Assembly (NCBI RefSeq): GCF_009388985.1
Contig: NZ_CP036422.1
Span: 1,936,501 to 2,000,500 of the forward strand
Direction: 5' to 3'
Source: Halioglobus maricola
GTDB lineage: Bacteria > Pseudomonadota > Gammaproteobacteria > Pseudomonadales > Halieaceae
DNA: 64,000 nt
Each line of letters opens with the position of its first letter. Positions within the stretch are counted from its first letter, which is position 1. The notes beneath the pieces were generated by a model, which searched no databases, had not been told where the DNA came from, and was given only the letters and a program-made list of their open reading frames with translations. A program made the translations under genes and the position numbers. Below are positions 34,582 to 43,840 of the stretch, in pieces.

Positions 34582-35329
34582 CGATAATAAAATCCTGGCC
34601 TGTATGCCAGCTGCTGGCATCGCTCATGATATAGACTGCTATCGCGGCGAAATCTGAGCCTTGGCCCAGCCGTTTAGTGGGGATCCTTGACATCGCTTTT
34701 TCTCTAAATGCCGGTGTATCAACTGTGCCTTTGGTAAGCCCTGTTTCCACAAAGCCAGGTAGAATGCTGTGTGCGGTAACGCCGTGTTTTGCATACTCTA
34801 CTGCTAACGCCCGGATCATCGCGTTCAAACCACCTTTTGCTGCCCCATAGTGCTCGCCCCTGGGCTGGCCTGATATAGCGGCCAGGCTGGATGTTCCCAC
34901 CAAGCGGCCAAATGGGTCACCGGCTAAGGCTCGCTCGCGCATATGCTTTGCAGCACTGCGAAATACGTAAAAGGCACCGTTCAGGTTGATGTCGATGATA
35001 CGGTTCCACTCTTCATCCTCAAACTCATCAAAGCGAGTTATTTGGGCGCCATAGCCCGCGTTGGCAAAGCAGCCGTCTATCTTGCCGTGATCATGTAATG
35101 CTTTAGCAAAAGCTGCATCTACAGCAGCTGCATCTGTGACATCACAGATGTTGGCAGTAATTTTTGGCCCATAGGTTGAAAGCTTCTCCAAGGCGGCATC
35201 GTTTTTAGCCGCATTCGTACCCCATATGACTATTTCGCAGCCGTGTTCTGCCAGGCCCTCTGCCATACCGAGGCCAATGCCGCTGTTGCCTCCGGTAATC
35301 AGGGCGACTTTTCCAGTGAGATCAAACAT
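34559..35329 (-). CDS. FabG-like SDR oxidoreductase
   Basis: 256 residues. TGGNSGIG at 12-19, NAG at 90-92, catalytic Ser in GTSSLAAISG, Tyr161 and Lys165 in YGAAK, and the DGGYWIF end typical of classical SDRs. It probably oxidises or reduces a hydroxyacyl-CoA or ring hydroxyl. It lies 49 bases after a crotonase and overlaps the start of the hydrolase, within one long minus-strand unit. Confidence 0.88.
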   Translation of the reverse strand: MFDLTGKVALITGGNSGIGLGMAEGLAEHGCEIVIWGTNAAKNDAALEKLSTYGPKITANICDVTDAAAVDAAFAKALHDHGKIDGCFANAGYGAQITRFDEFEDEEWNRIIDINLNGAFYVFRSAAKHMRERALAGDPFGRLVGTSSLAAISGQPRGEHYGAAKGGLNAMIRALAVEYAKHGVTAHSILPGFVETGLTKGTVDTPAFREKAMSRIPTKRLGQGSDFAAIAVYIMSDASSWHTGQDFIIDGGYWIF

Positions 35330-35378
35330 AGGTTTTCCTTGAATCGATAAGATAGCGTGGTAAAACGGCGATCAGCCA

Positions 35379-36281
35379 CTATTCGTAGTCAGGTTCTTCC
35401 CACCAAGGGAAAAAGTCGGGCAGGTTTTTTGGGACTGTATCGGGGTAGGCTGGGGCTCGCTTCTCCAGAAAGCTGGCTACGCCCTCGGCAGAATCTTTTG
35501 ATTGGCCACGGCTGAAGACGCCACGGCTATCTACTTTATGTGCTGCCATTGGGTGGTCTTGTGTGGGTATGCGCCAAATCATATGTCGTGTGAGTGCGAC
35601 TGAAACTGGCGCCGTATTATCCACGATTTCGCGCGCCAGTGATCGGGCAGCGCTCAACAGTTCGTCAGCAGGGTGTATCGAACGTATAAGCCCACCGGCC
35701 AAGGCTTCTTCAGGCCCGAAAATTCTGCCGGTCATACACCATTCCAGAGCCTGGGCGCGGCCAACGATTTTGGGTAAAAACCATGCGCAGGCAGATTCTG
35801 GCACTATACCTCTGCGTGCAAAAACGTAACCAAACTTGGCCTTTTCGCTGGCCAGCCGTATATCCATGGCAACAATCATAGAGCCACCGGCGCCAACAGC
35901 GGCACCGTTAATGGCGCCAATAATCGGCTTGTTGCATTGGTACATGCGCAAGGTGATAAAACCGCCGCCGTCACGGATGGAAGGATCACTGTAGTTGATG
36001 CTGCCGTCGGCATTTTTCGGGATCTGGTATTCAAACGGATTTGAGCTATCGCCTGGACCGGCTGATTGCGTAAGGTCTGCGCCAGCACAAAAACCTCGGC
36101 CTTCGCCAGTGACGATAACCGCTCTTACGTCATCATCAGCGTCGATTAGATCCAGCGCTTGAACCATTTCCTGCATCATTTGTACCGTCATAGCGTTTAG
36201 CTGGTCGGGTCGATTCAGGGTGATCGTCGCGATATGGTCTTCGACGTCATATTTGATTGTTTCGAATTGTTTGGTGTTCAC
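35379..36281 (-). CDS. Crotonase family protein lacking hydratase Glu pair
   Basis: 300 residues. LNRPDQLNAM, GEGRGFCAGADLT and AVGAGGSMIVAMDIRLAS show the fold. The positions of the two hydratase Glu residues are Ser134 and Phe154, so ordinary enoyl-CoA hydration is unlikely. A later Glu162 in GIVPESACAWFLP is typical of a separate subgroup often labelled enoyl-CoA hydratase. It belongs to the minus-strand acyl-CoA unit; its reaction is not assigned. Confidence 0.83.
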   Translation of the reverse strand: MNTKQFETIKYDVEDHIATITLNRPDQLNAMTVQMMQEMVQALDLIDADDDVRAVIVTGEGRGFCAGADLTQSAGPGDSSNPFEYQIPKNADGSINYSDPSIRDGGGFITLRMYQCNKPIIGAINGAAVGAGGSMIVAMDIRLASEKAKFGYVFARRGIVPESACAWFLPKIVGRAQALEWCMTGRIFGPEEALAGGLIRSIHPADELLSAARSLAREIVDNTAPVSVALTRHMIWRIPTQDHPMAAHKVDSRGVFSRGQSKDSAEGVASFLEKRAPAYPDTVPKNLPDFFPWWEEPDYE

Positions 36282-36347
36282 CGGAGTCTCCTCAGTGCCA
36301 ATTGCAATTGCTTGGCGTTATTGAATTGGGTCTATGTCGGTTGCCGA

Positions 36348-37073
36348 TTACAAGGATAAGCCACCGTCTACCACTAAGTGATGGCCGGTTACGTAGGCGG
36401 CCAGTGGGGAGGCTAAAAACAGCACACCGCCCGCAATATCTTCAGGTGTGCCAAAACGACCGGCAGGGCATGTTTTAGCAAATTCTGCCTCTTGCTCTGG
36501 GCTCGATTGGTTGGCTGTTAGTTTGGTGGGCACCATACCGGGAGCCAGGGTGTTGACACGAACGCCTTTGCGGCCCCACTTTTGAGCCAGTGCCTTGGTA
36601 AGCTGTACCAGACCAGCCTTGCTCGCGGTGTACGCGGGGTTAGCAGGTGCGGGTCGAATGGATACGACAGAGTCGAGGTTAACGATATTACCCTTGCTGG
36701 CTTCCAATAGCGGGAAGAACTCAGTGCACAACTGCATTGCGCCGGTTAGATTGATGGTTAAAATCTTCTCGAAGCCTTCTCGTTCAAACTCCGCCTTGCC
36801 CCACAATACAGAGCCTATGCAATTTACCAATACATCCAGCGTTTGAAAATTTTGTGCGAGTGCTTCAATGGAATCGGCATCCTGGATATTCAGGGAATAA
36901 AATGTCATGCCCGAAAAATCATTGTCGTAATCTTCAGCAGTGCGTGTGCCGGTAATGGATACGTCTGCGCCCGCTTCTAACAGGGCCTTTGCCACACCGT
37001 AACCGATGCCGTCCGAGGCTCCGCATACCAATACGTTTTTGCCGCTAAAATCTAATGCATTTACCAAGCTCAT
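36348..37073 (-). CDS. SDR oxidoreductase
   Basis: 241 residues. The cofactor loop is CGASDGIG at 17-24 (Cys where Thr is usual). Ser135 lies in NLDSVVS, Tyr148 and Lys152 in YTASK, and the end is VTGHHLVVDGGLSL. Classical FabG-like group. It is 50 bases downstream of the zinc alcohol dehydrogenase stop and 66 bases upstream of the crotonase. It likely handles a hydroxy/keto step of the same pathway. Confidence 0.87.
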   Translation of the reverse strand: MSLVNALDFSGKNVLVCGASDGIGYGVAKALLEAGADVSITGTRTAEDYDNDFSGMTFYSLNIQDADSIEALAQNFQTLDVLVNCIGSVLWGKAEFEREGFEKILTINLTGAMQLCTEFFPLLEASKGNIVNLDSVVSIRPAPANPAYTASKAGLVQLTKALAQKWGRKGVRVNTLAPGMVPTKLTANQSSPEQEAEFAKTCPAGRFGTPEDIAGGVLFLASPLAAYVTGHHLVVDGGLSL

Positions 37074-37123
37074 ATCGCTTTCCTGTGTTAAAAATGTTTT
37101 CCTGGTTTGAGTGAAGCGTCGGG

Positions 37124-38191
37124 CTAGGGGGTGATAAGTAGCTTCATTACACCGTCTTCCTGGGCATCAAACATGCGATAGGCTTCGGCGCCATCGGAAA
37201 GATCAAAGTGATGGGTGAATACGCCTTCGCCTTTAATTCGGCCAGATTGCAACATCGGGATAAGTTCGGGCCATGAATCTACAATACCGGCAATGCCCAT
37301 GTGCACGACCAGGCTTTTGCCTTGAACGATATGCAGCGGCATGCTGGTATTTGCCTGGAGTATGCCCAGCACCGATAAACGGCCGCCGACGCGGGCCATT
37401 TTTACCGCCTGGGTGAGGGTGGGTCCAACACCGACGGCTTCTATGACTGAGTCGACACCCAGGCCCCTGGTATCTTCATAAACGCGTTGCACGGCTTCGT
37501 CGGGATGTAAGCCAATGGCTCCAAAGGTTTGTGCCATGTTGCGACGGCTAGCTTGCGGGTCGATGGCATAAACCGCCGAGGCGCCTACGGCAAGAGCAGC
37601 CTCTGCTGCAAGTCGTCCTATAGGCCCTTGCCCGATAACTGCCACCGTGTCACCAGGGCCAACCCCTGACATTTTCACACCGTAATAGCCGGTAGCTAGT
37701 GCGTCAGTTAGTAATATCGCTTGTTCGTCGCTAACACCCTCTGGAATGCTGGTTGCGGTAAGGTCGGCATTGACGACTTCAAGGTAGTCAGCATGTCCGC
37801 CGTTAAGGTCGGGAGAAATGCCGTAGGCTGTTCCGTGCGCTGCACCAGTGCGATACGCCTCGCACAAGTTGGCTTGCCCCGCAAGGCAGCGACGACATGT
37901 GCCACAGGCCGCGCCGCCGGAAATAACTATGCGGTCACCCACTTTGTGGGAGCGTACCCCCGAGCCTATTTCCATGACTTCGCCGATGGCTTCATGGCCG
38001 GTGCAAAAGTGTTGCATCGGTTGGGAGTAATCAAGCTTACCGATGCGGTCACCGTGATACATATGCAGGTCAGAACCGCAAATACTGCAGTTCAGAACCT
38101 TCACAACGAGATTGCGTTCATCACGGATAATAGGATCGTTGAAGGATTCGTAACGAATATCTTTGGGGCCGTTAAAGACTAGCGCTTTCAT
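37124..38191 (-). CDS. Zinc-dependent alcohol dehydrogenase (MDR)
   Basis: 355 residues from ATG 38191 with AGAGGCAG upstream. Catalytic zinc residues Cys38 (SICGSDLH) and His66/Glu67 (GHE); structural zinc cysteines 96, 99, 102 and 110 in CGTCRRCLAGQANLC. The Rossmann motif is VIGQGPIGRLAA. It oxidises an alcohol with NAD(P). Placed with a hydrolase, a monooxygenase and a kinase, it may process alcohols released by ester cleavage; this is inference. Confidence 0.92.
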   Translation of the reverse strand: MKALVFNGPKDIRYESFNDPIIRDERNLVVKVLNCSICGSDLHMYHGDRIGKLDYSQPMQHFCTGHEAIGEVMEIGSGVRSHKVGDRIVISGGAACGTCRRCLAGQANLCEAYRTGAAHGTAYGISPDLNGGHADYLEVVNADLTATSIPEGVSDEQAILLTDALATGYYGVKMSGVGPGDTVAVIGQGPIGRLAAEAALAVGASAVYAIDPQASRRNMAQTFGAIGLHPDEAVQRVYEDTRGLGVDSVIEAVGVGPTLTQAVKMARVGGRLSVLGILQANTSMPLHIVQGKSLVVHMGIAGIVDSWPELIPMLQSGRIKGEGVFTHHFDLSDGAEAYRMFDAQEDGVMKLLITP

Positions 38192-38210
38192 ATTCTGCCT
38201 CTTTAATTTT

Positions 38211-39269
38211 TTAGACTTGAGTAGGGATACCCTGTGCAATCCAGCGATGAGCTCGATTGAAAAGCGTTAAGGTCAAGCCGTGTAAGTGATCGCCCATGGC
38301 CTTGTCGGCTTTACCGGCACATGCACGCGCATGGGTTCCTTCCAGAATAATGCCCAGCTTGTAGCAGGCCAGCACCGCGTACCACTGAAGAGATGTAAGG
38401 TCTCGGCTAGAGTGCTTGCCATAATGGGCAACCATTTCGGCGATGCTCAAAAAACCATCCGCGGGTTCGATGTTTGTCGTTGTAAAGCCGTCGCCGTCGT
38501 CACTGGTAGCCATTACCCAACCAAGATCTATTAACGGGTCACCTATCGTGCTCATTTCCCAGTCAATGAGTGCGGCGAGTTCGCCATTGTCATTGTTGGT
38601 CATGGTGTTGGCCATGTGGGCGTCGCCATGAATGATCCCAGGTGTGGTAGCTGCCGGAATATTGTTTTCCAGCCAGTCGTAAATCTCTTGCTGATAGGGC
38701 AGGGGAGAGTCGCCGTAGCCTTCAAGCTCATAGAAACTTTCTAATTCGCCGCGCCACCGCGCCGGTTGTCGTTGCAGAAAGCCTTCGGGCTTGCCAAAAC
38801 CATCAAGGCCCAGGCTTGTGTAGTCCAGCATACCTAGCTTGGCCAGGGCTTCCATATGGCACTCCGACATACGTCGGCGGATGGTAGCATCGCTGCGGTG
38901 TGGCTCAGGCATGCCGGTGGATGGGTTGAACCCCTCCACCGGCTCCATTAGAAAGAAGGCTGCACCCAATATGGATTCATCTTCACAGTGGGCAATGTAT
39001 CCGGGGTGAGGTATACCGCTGCCAGTGAGCGCCTGAAGAATCCGAGCTTCGCGCATCATAACCTTGTTGCTGCTGGCACGAAGGTGCTTGGGTGGACGTC
39101 TTAAAACAAAGGGGCGACCGCCGCGCTCAAAATAGAGCAAAATATTTTGGGTGCCACCGGTTAGCAGCCGTTGGTTTTCAAACGCGCCTTCGCTGGGTAG
39201 GCCTTGTGCCTGCATCCAGTCACTGAGTCGATCGAAATCAACCAGCTCTTTTTCTACAAGTGCTGGCAT
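38211..39269 (-). CDS. APH-fold kinase, LvaA/ACAD11 N-domain-like
   Basis: 352 residues. Kinase motifs are HGDAHMAN (His214, Asp216, Asn221) and IDWE (Asp236), then DPLIDLGW. This family includes LvaA of Pseudomonas putida and the N-terminal domain of mammalian ACAD10/11, which phosphorylate the hydroxyl of 4-hydroxyacyl-CoAs. The start lies 2 bases after the end of an ACAD11-like dehydrogenase gene. So the two parts of the mammalian fusion appear here as adjacent genes. It is not an antibiotic resistance gene. Confidence 0.87.
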   Translation of the reverse strand: MPALVEKELVDFDRLSDWMQAQGLPSEGAFENQRLLTGGTQNILLYFERGGRPFVLRRPPKHLRASSNKVMMREARILQALTGSGIPHPGYIAHCEDESILGAAFFLMEPVEGFNPSTGMPEPHRSDATIRRRMSECHMEALAKLGMLDYTSLGLDGFGKPEGFLQRQPARWRGELESFYELEGYGDSPLPYQQEIYDWLENNIPAATTPGIIHGDAHMANTMTNNDNGELAALIDWEMSTIGDPLIDLGWVMATSDDGDGFTTTNIEPADGFLSIAEMVAHYGKHSSRDLTSLQWYAVLACYKLGIILEGTHARACAGKADKAMGDHLHGLTLTLFNRAHRWIAQGIPTQV

Positions 39270-39271
39270 AT

Positions 39272-40492
39272 TTATGCATTCTCTACAGCAGCTTTGATGG
39301 TCATTTTACCTAGCTGAGACATATGGACTTCACAAGGCCCATCGGTAAAACGAATCATGCGGGCGGTGGCGAAGATGTTGGCAATGGGGGTGTCCTGAGA
39401 AATTCCCATACCACCGTGCGCTTGCATGGCACGGTCAGCAACGTCTTGGCACATTTGCGGTGCAACAATCTTGATCATGGCAATCAGGTCTTTAGCTTCT
39501 TTGTTGCCCACTTTATCCAACTTGTCGGCAGCGGCCAGCGTCAGTAGTCGAGCCTGTTCAATCTCACAGCGAGACCTGGCAACGTCCTGACGAATGCTGC
39601 CCTGAGCAGACAGTTTTTTACCAAACGGTGCACGTTCTTCGACGCGGTGGCACATCAGATCCAGACAGCGCTGGGCGGCACCGATTTGACGCATACAGTG
39701 GTGGATACGACCTGGGCCAAGACGGCCCTGGGCAATTTCAAAACCCCGGCCTTCACCCAGAATGATGTTCTCTACCGGGACACGAACATTTTCAAGCAGA
39801 ACCTCACCGTGGCCTGCGGGCGAGTGATAATGATTCATCACTTTTAGTGGACGAACCAAGGTAACCCCCGGGGTGTCTTTGGGCACAATAATGGTCGATT
39901 GTTGGGTGTACTTGGGTGCATCGAAGTCAGTTTTACCCATGACCAACAGCAGTTCACAGCGAGGGTCATAAACACTGGAAGACCACCACTTGCGACCGTT
40001 AATCACGTACTCATCTCCATCACGAACAATGGAGCACTCGACATTGGTGGCGTCGGAACAGGCTTTTTGTGGTTCGGTCATCAGGTAGGCAGAGCGAATG
40101 TCGCCGTCTAGCAATGGACGCAACCACCGTTCTTGCTGTGCAGAGGTGCCATAACGAGCCAGGACTTCCATATTGCCGGTGTCAGGTGCGCTACAGTTAA
40201 ACACCTCACTGGCAAATCCCACGCGGCCCATCAGTTCTGCCAGAGGGGCATACTCCAGGTTAGTCAGACCCGGGCTGAATTCACCATACTCTTTAGGCAG
40301 GAAGAAGTTCCAGAGGCCTTCAGCCTTTGCCTTGGCTTTGAGCTCTTCCAGAATTGGCGGGACAACCCACAGATTGGCTGGGTCGGTCGTAAAGTCTTCG
40401 TAAGCCTCTTCGTTAGGGTAAATATGTTCCTGCATAAAGGCTTCAATGCGAGCCATTAGCTCTTTTACTGCGTCCGTATGTTCAAAATTCAT
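39272..40492 (-). CDS. Acyl-CoA dehydrogenase, ACAD10/11-like
   Basis: 406 residues from ATG 40492 with GAGGGAG upstream. [33 protein letters not shown] and [23 protein letters not shown], then [15 protein letters not shown], match the ACAD11-type branch rather than straight-chain dehydrogenases. With the adjacent kinase it would handle 4-phosphohydroxyacyl-CoA to remove the oxygen. It is the first gene of the long minus-strand unit 40492-33652, with a GntR regulator diverging from it. Confidence 0.9.
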   Translation of the reverse strand: MNFEHTDAVKELMARIEAFMQEHIYPNEEAYEDFTTDPANLWVVPPILEELKAKAKAEGLWNFFLPKEYGEFSPGLTNLEYAPLAELMGRVGFASEVFNCSAPDTGNMEVLARYGTSAQQERWLRPLLDGDIRSAYLMTEPQKACSDATNVECSIVRDGDEYVINGRKWWSSSVYDPRCELLLVMGKTDFDAPKYTQQSTIIVPKDTPGVTLVRPLKVMNHYHSPAGHGEVLLENVRVPVENIILGEGRGFEIAQGRLGPGRIHHCMRQIGAAQRCLDLMCHRVEERAPFGKKLSAQGSIRQDVARSRCEIEQARLLTLAAADKLDKVGNKEAKDLIAMIKIVAPQMCQDVADRAMQAHGGMGISQDTPIANIFATARMIRFTDGPCEVHMSQLGKMTIKAAVENA

Positions 40493-40517
40493 CAATAACT
40501 CCCTCGATGCTGGCTTA

Positions 40518-40536
40518 TGGTCGTACTGTCCGACCA
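40518..40536. promoter_or_regulatory. GntR/FCD operator palindrome
   Basis: TGGTCGTACTGTCCGACCA, perfect 6-bp half sites TGGTCG/CGACCA with a 7-base spacer. The TGGT...ACCA ends fit the known taste of FadR/GntR-FCD regulators. It lies between the divergent ACAD start (40492) and GntR start (40577). Confidence 0.65.
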
Positions 40537-40576
40537 AAATTGCATATTATTGGAGCGGTGTGATACAGTCAAGCTC

Positions 40577-41317
40577 ATGCCGACCCAAACCTTGCAGCGT
40601 GAGCCCCTCTACCGCCAGATCTACCAGATCCTGGAGAGCCAGATTCTGAAAAGTGAACTGAGGGTGGGAGACACCATTCCCGCCGAACAGGCCCTCGCCG
40701 ACAGCCTGCAGGTGCACCGCTCATCTGTTCGTGAGGCACTGCGCCTGCTGGAGGAGAATGGCCTGGTGGAAAGAAAGCCCGGCGGCAAGAAGCTGACAGT
40801 GCGTTCACCTGATCGCAATAAGATAGGCAGTCGGATTTCCAATACGCTTATTCTCGAAGAGGTCACCTTCAACGAACTTTATGAGGCCATCCGAATTATC
40901 GACTCAGATATAGCGGGTGTAGCTGCCGAAAAAATTTCAGACAGTCAGTTGGATAAGTTGGCAAAAAACCTGCGCCAGACTGAGGCGAACCTGGGCGACA
41001 GCGAAGCCCTGGAGGAATTGGATTTCGAATTCCACACGCTGATCGCCGAGGGCTGCTGTAACCGGGTATTGCAGCTGAGCAGGCTGGGTATTTCACAACT
41101 GTTCTTTCCTGCGGTGCATCAACTTATGACTAATCTGGATGTTAACCAGCGGCTGCTGGAGGCTCACCGACAGATCTACGAAGGATTGCGCAATCACGAT
41201 CCGGAGCATACGCGCACCTGGGTGCTGAAGCACACGGATGATTTCAAGCGTGGTTATGAAGTAGCAGGGCTGGACATGCAGGGGGCAGTGGGTTCCTTAA
41301 CCAGTAACGTAGTCTAG
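40577..41317 (+). CDS. GntR family regulator, FCD/FadR subfamily
   Basis: 246 residues from ATG 40577. The winged helix-turn-helix is REPLYRQIYQILESQILKSEL...LADSLQVHRSSVREALRLLEENGLVERKPGG. The C-terminal all-helical FCD domain contains DFEFHTLIAEGCCNRVL and LEAHRQIYEGL with the usual metal-binding His pattern. It is divergent from the kinase/ACAD unit with a palindrome in between, so it most likely represses that unit and itself until an acyl-CoA or hydroxy-acid inducer binds. Confidence 0.9.
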   Translation: MPTQTLQREPLYRQIYQILESQILKSELRVGDTIPAEQALADSLQVHRSSVREALRLLEENGLVERKPGGKKLTVRSPDRNKIGSRISNTLILEEVTFNELYEAIRIIDSDIAGVAAEKISDSQLDKLAKNLRQTEANLGDSEALEELDFEFHTLIAEGCCNRVLQLSRLGISQLFFPAVHQLMTNLDVNQRLLEAHRQIYEGLRNHDPEHTRTWVLKHTDDFKRGYEVAGLDMQGAVGSLTSNVV

Positions 41318-41545
41318 TCTGAAAAGTGGTAGTGCCTACTCGATTGCTCGATTTCTTAAGTGCTAACGGGTTATTGCAACTTCGGTCAATGTAGCTGGCA
41401 CACCGGTGCGTTTGAGTACCATTACATCGCCATTGTTGGCCGGACATGTCAATTTTGGGCAGCGATTGTCATTCCCTTCTGTATTTAAATCGTGCAAGTC
41501 TTACTCTCCAGTCGACTATAAAAAAGTCCAATCGAGGGCAATGCT

Positions 41546-43057
41546 ATGACTACAGCGGAAAACAAGCTAGTTGGTAAAGACGATCAACATTTTGATGTAA
41601 TTATTGTTGGAGCGGGTATCTCCGGTATTGGCTCGGCCTATCACTTGCAAAAAAACTGTCCAGACAAACGTTTTGCCATTCTTGAGATGCAAGACACGTT
41701 TGGTGGCACCTGGAAAACTCATAAGTATCCCGGCGTGCGCTCTGATTCAGATCTATATACTTTTGGCTATGACTTTAAGCCCTGGGTCGGCGATCCGATT
41801 GCTACCGGGGAAGAAATACTCAACTACATGGGCGAAGTCATAGAAGAAAATGGCCTGGCTCCGCATATACGTTACGGCCATCGTATTACGGCCTGCAGTT
41901 GGTCCAGTGCCGAAAACATCTGGCATATCGATGTTACTCGTCTCGTCGATGGAGAACAGCTGAAGTTTACCTGCGGCTTCCTGTGGATGTGCCAGGGCTA
42001 CTACGATCACGAAAAGCCCTATCTCCCCGACTGGTCGGGGATGGATCGATATCAAGGCGTGCTTGTACATGCGCAGCTATGGGATCCGAATACCGATTAC
42101 ACCGACAAGCGTGTCCTGGTGATTGGCTCCGGAGCAACAGCTGCAACGGTGATTCCCGAGTTTGCGAAAACAGCAAAGCACGTGACCATGCTGCAACGTT
42201 CACCGACCTATTTTTACTGTGATGAGAATCGAAATGAGCTGGCAGATCGTCTAAGGCTGATTGGCATAGACGAGGACACTATCCATCGCGTTGTTCGGGC
42301 CGACATTATCTATAAACAGTATGAGATGACCCAGCTTTCGGAGTCTGATCCTGATTCGATGATCGAGATGTTGAGGGACCAGATTCGCAGTTACGTGGGC
42401 GATGACTTCGAGTTTGAGCCCCACTTTGTACCAAAGTATCGGCCGTGGCAGCAGAGGCTCGCATTTTGTCCGGGAGCCGACATCTTTAAGGCCGCCGTCG
42501 ATGGCAAATTGACGGTGGTGACGGACACCCTGGAGACATTCACCGAGAAGGGAGTGCGCACTGCATCTGGCGAAGAAATCGAAGCAGATATTGTCGTCGC
42601 AGCTACCGGATTCAATTTGAAGGTGATGGGGGGCATCCCGTTCGAAGTCGATGGTGAGCAGGTGAATTGGCACGAAACCGTCAATTATAGAGGCATGATG
42701 TTTACCGGTGTGCCCAACATGGTCTGGGTTTTTGGTTACTTCCGTGCCAGTTGGACACTGCGCGTGGATATGCTGGGCGAGCTCGTGTGTAAGCTATTCA
42801 AAAATATGGATGCACGAGAGGCAAAACGCGTTGAAGTGGCGTTGCGTGACGAAGATCAGGATATGCAGATATTGCCGTGGATCAGTGATGAGGAGTTCAA
42901 TCCGAATTACCTGATGCGCGATCTCTCTCTTCTTCCCAGTCGAGGGAGTAAACCTGAGTGGCGTCATAATCAGGATTACTGGGTTGAACGAGAGCAGATT
43001 CCTGCCACCGACTTGAACGGCTCTGAGTTTGTCTATGATGGACACCGACATAGGTGA
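41546..43057 (+). CDS. EthA-like Baeyer-Villiger flavin monooxygenase
   Basis: 503 residues. FAD site VGAGISGIGSA near residues 21-31, FGGTWKTHKYPGVRSDSD, the fingerprint YQGVLVHAQLWD (consensus FxGxxxHxxxW[P/D] with Phe to Tyr), NADPH site VIGSGATAATV, and the late ATGFN. The block order and many short stretches (MLQRSPTY, NMVWVFGYFRASWTLR) resemble EthA of Mycobacterium tuberculosis. It inserts oxygen next to a ketone, giving an ester or lactone. The hydrolase, alcohol dehydrogenase and kinase nearby are the expected next steps. Confidence 0.92.
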   Translation: MTTAENKLVGKDDQHFDVIIVGAGISGIGSAYHLQKNCPDKRFAILEMQDTFGGTWKTHKYPGVRSDSDLYTFGYDFKPWVGDPIATGEEILNYMGEVIEENGLAPHIRYGHRITACSWSSAENIWHIDVTRLVDGEQLKFTCGFLWMCQGYYDHEKPYLPDWSGMDRYQGVLVHAQLWDPNTDYTDKRVLVIGSGATAATVIPEFAKTAKHVTMLQRSPTYFYCDENRNELADRLRLIGIDEDTIHRVVRADIIYKQYEMTQLSESDPDSMIEMLRDQIRSYVGDDFEFEPHFVPKYRPWQQRLAFCPGADIFKAAVDGKLTVVTDTLETFTEKGVRTASGEEIEADIVVAATGFNLKVMGGIPFEVDGEQVNWHETVNYRGMMFTGVPNMVWVFGYFRASWTLRVDMLGELVCKLFKNMDAREAKRVEVALRDEDQDMQILPWISDEEFNPNYLMRDLSLLPSRGSKPEWRHNQDYWVEREQIPATDLNGSEFVYDGHRHR

Positions 43058-43519
43058 TCACATCTGGCTCTGTACCAGGGCAGGGCGCTTCGACGGACTG
43101 GAACCATGCTCGAATCCCCGTGCGGAGCTTAACAAGATCGCCGAGAACCAACTGCAGGATCAACTGAACGAATGGGGCCAGACCTGGAGTCCGGCGGTCG
43201 GCTTGTTCAGCTTCAACCAATAAAAAGTTTCACATTGGCCGTTATCGTCAAGAAGTGGCCCAAACTATCATTCAAGCCTAGTCTCGGTATACCTACTCTT
43301 TATTGCGTAGGGGAAATCTCGTGCCTTATTTGCCCGCCCAGGAAATGTCAACCGCGCCCTGGTAGAGCAGGTAGTCAAGCAAGTGGCATGGGCGACGAGA
43401 TGTTTACACTGATGACACAGTGTTTCAGCCAGCGGGCGCCCCGGGTTCAATGCAAAAGAATTTCTATAGCCGAGGGCACTCAACGCCTTCATACGACATA
43501 AAAAAGGGAGATTTATCTC
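43058..43519. other. Non-coding or decayed stretch
   Basis: 462 bases between the monooxygenase and the truncated TonB receptor. One frame reads to 43223 as a protein-like piece (NKIAENQLQDQLNEWGQTWS), and another has a short run RALFARPGNVNRALVEQ near 43320-43370. Neither has a proper start, length or recognised family. It is probably decayed coding DNA beside the deletion scar. A ribosome-like AAAAAGGGAG precedes the receptor start. Confidence 0.4.
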
Positions 43520-43840
43520 ATGAAGAACAAGTTTCGCATTGCAACAATGGCGGCTGCGGTAGCAGCAACCGGCAGTGGCGCATTGCCCGCTACGGCCCAA
43601 CAGCTTGAAGAAGTTGTTGTAACAGCTCAGCGACGCGTAGAGAACATGCAAGACGTGGCTATCGCTGTCACCTCCGTGAGTGGAGATCAAATGGACGACG
43701 CCCGCGTATTCAATATTGAGAATATCAAGGCGGTCTCTCTCAGCATCTCTTTCAACAAGACCAATATTCCCTCTTCCTCTGCCAACATTCAGATCCGTGG
43801 CATTGGCACAACCGGCAATGCACGTACATTCGAGGGCGCT
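43520..43840 (+). pseudogene. TonB-dependent receptor, N-terminal fragment
   Basis: About 107 codons of a TonB receptor: signal peptide, QLEEVVVTAQRRVENMQDVAIAVT, then IQIRGIGTTGNARTFEGA. Receptors continue from here into the rest of the plug and a barrel of over 600 residues. Instead the family match ends at about 43840, and the frame runs on for 50 unrelated codons to 43993. The missing part coincides with the beginning of the wax ester synthase fragment in another frame. Confidence 0.85.

Noticed and set aside
38211..39269. Aminoglycoside resistance kinase
   Set aside because: The APH fold is real, but adjacency to an ACAD11-like gene and the whole-protein pattern point to acyl-CoA metabolism.
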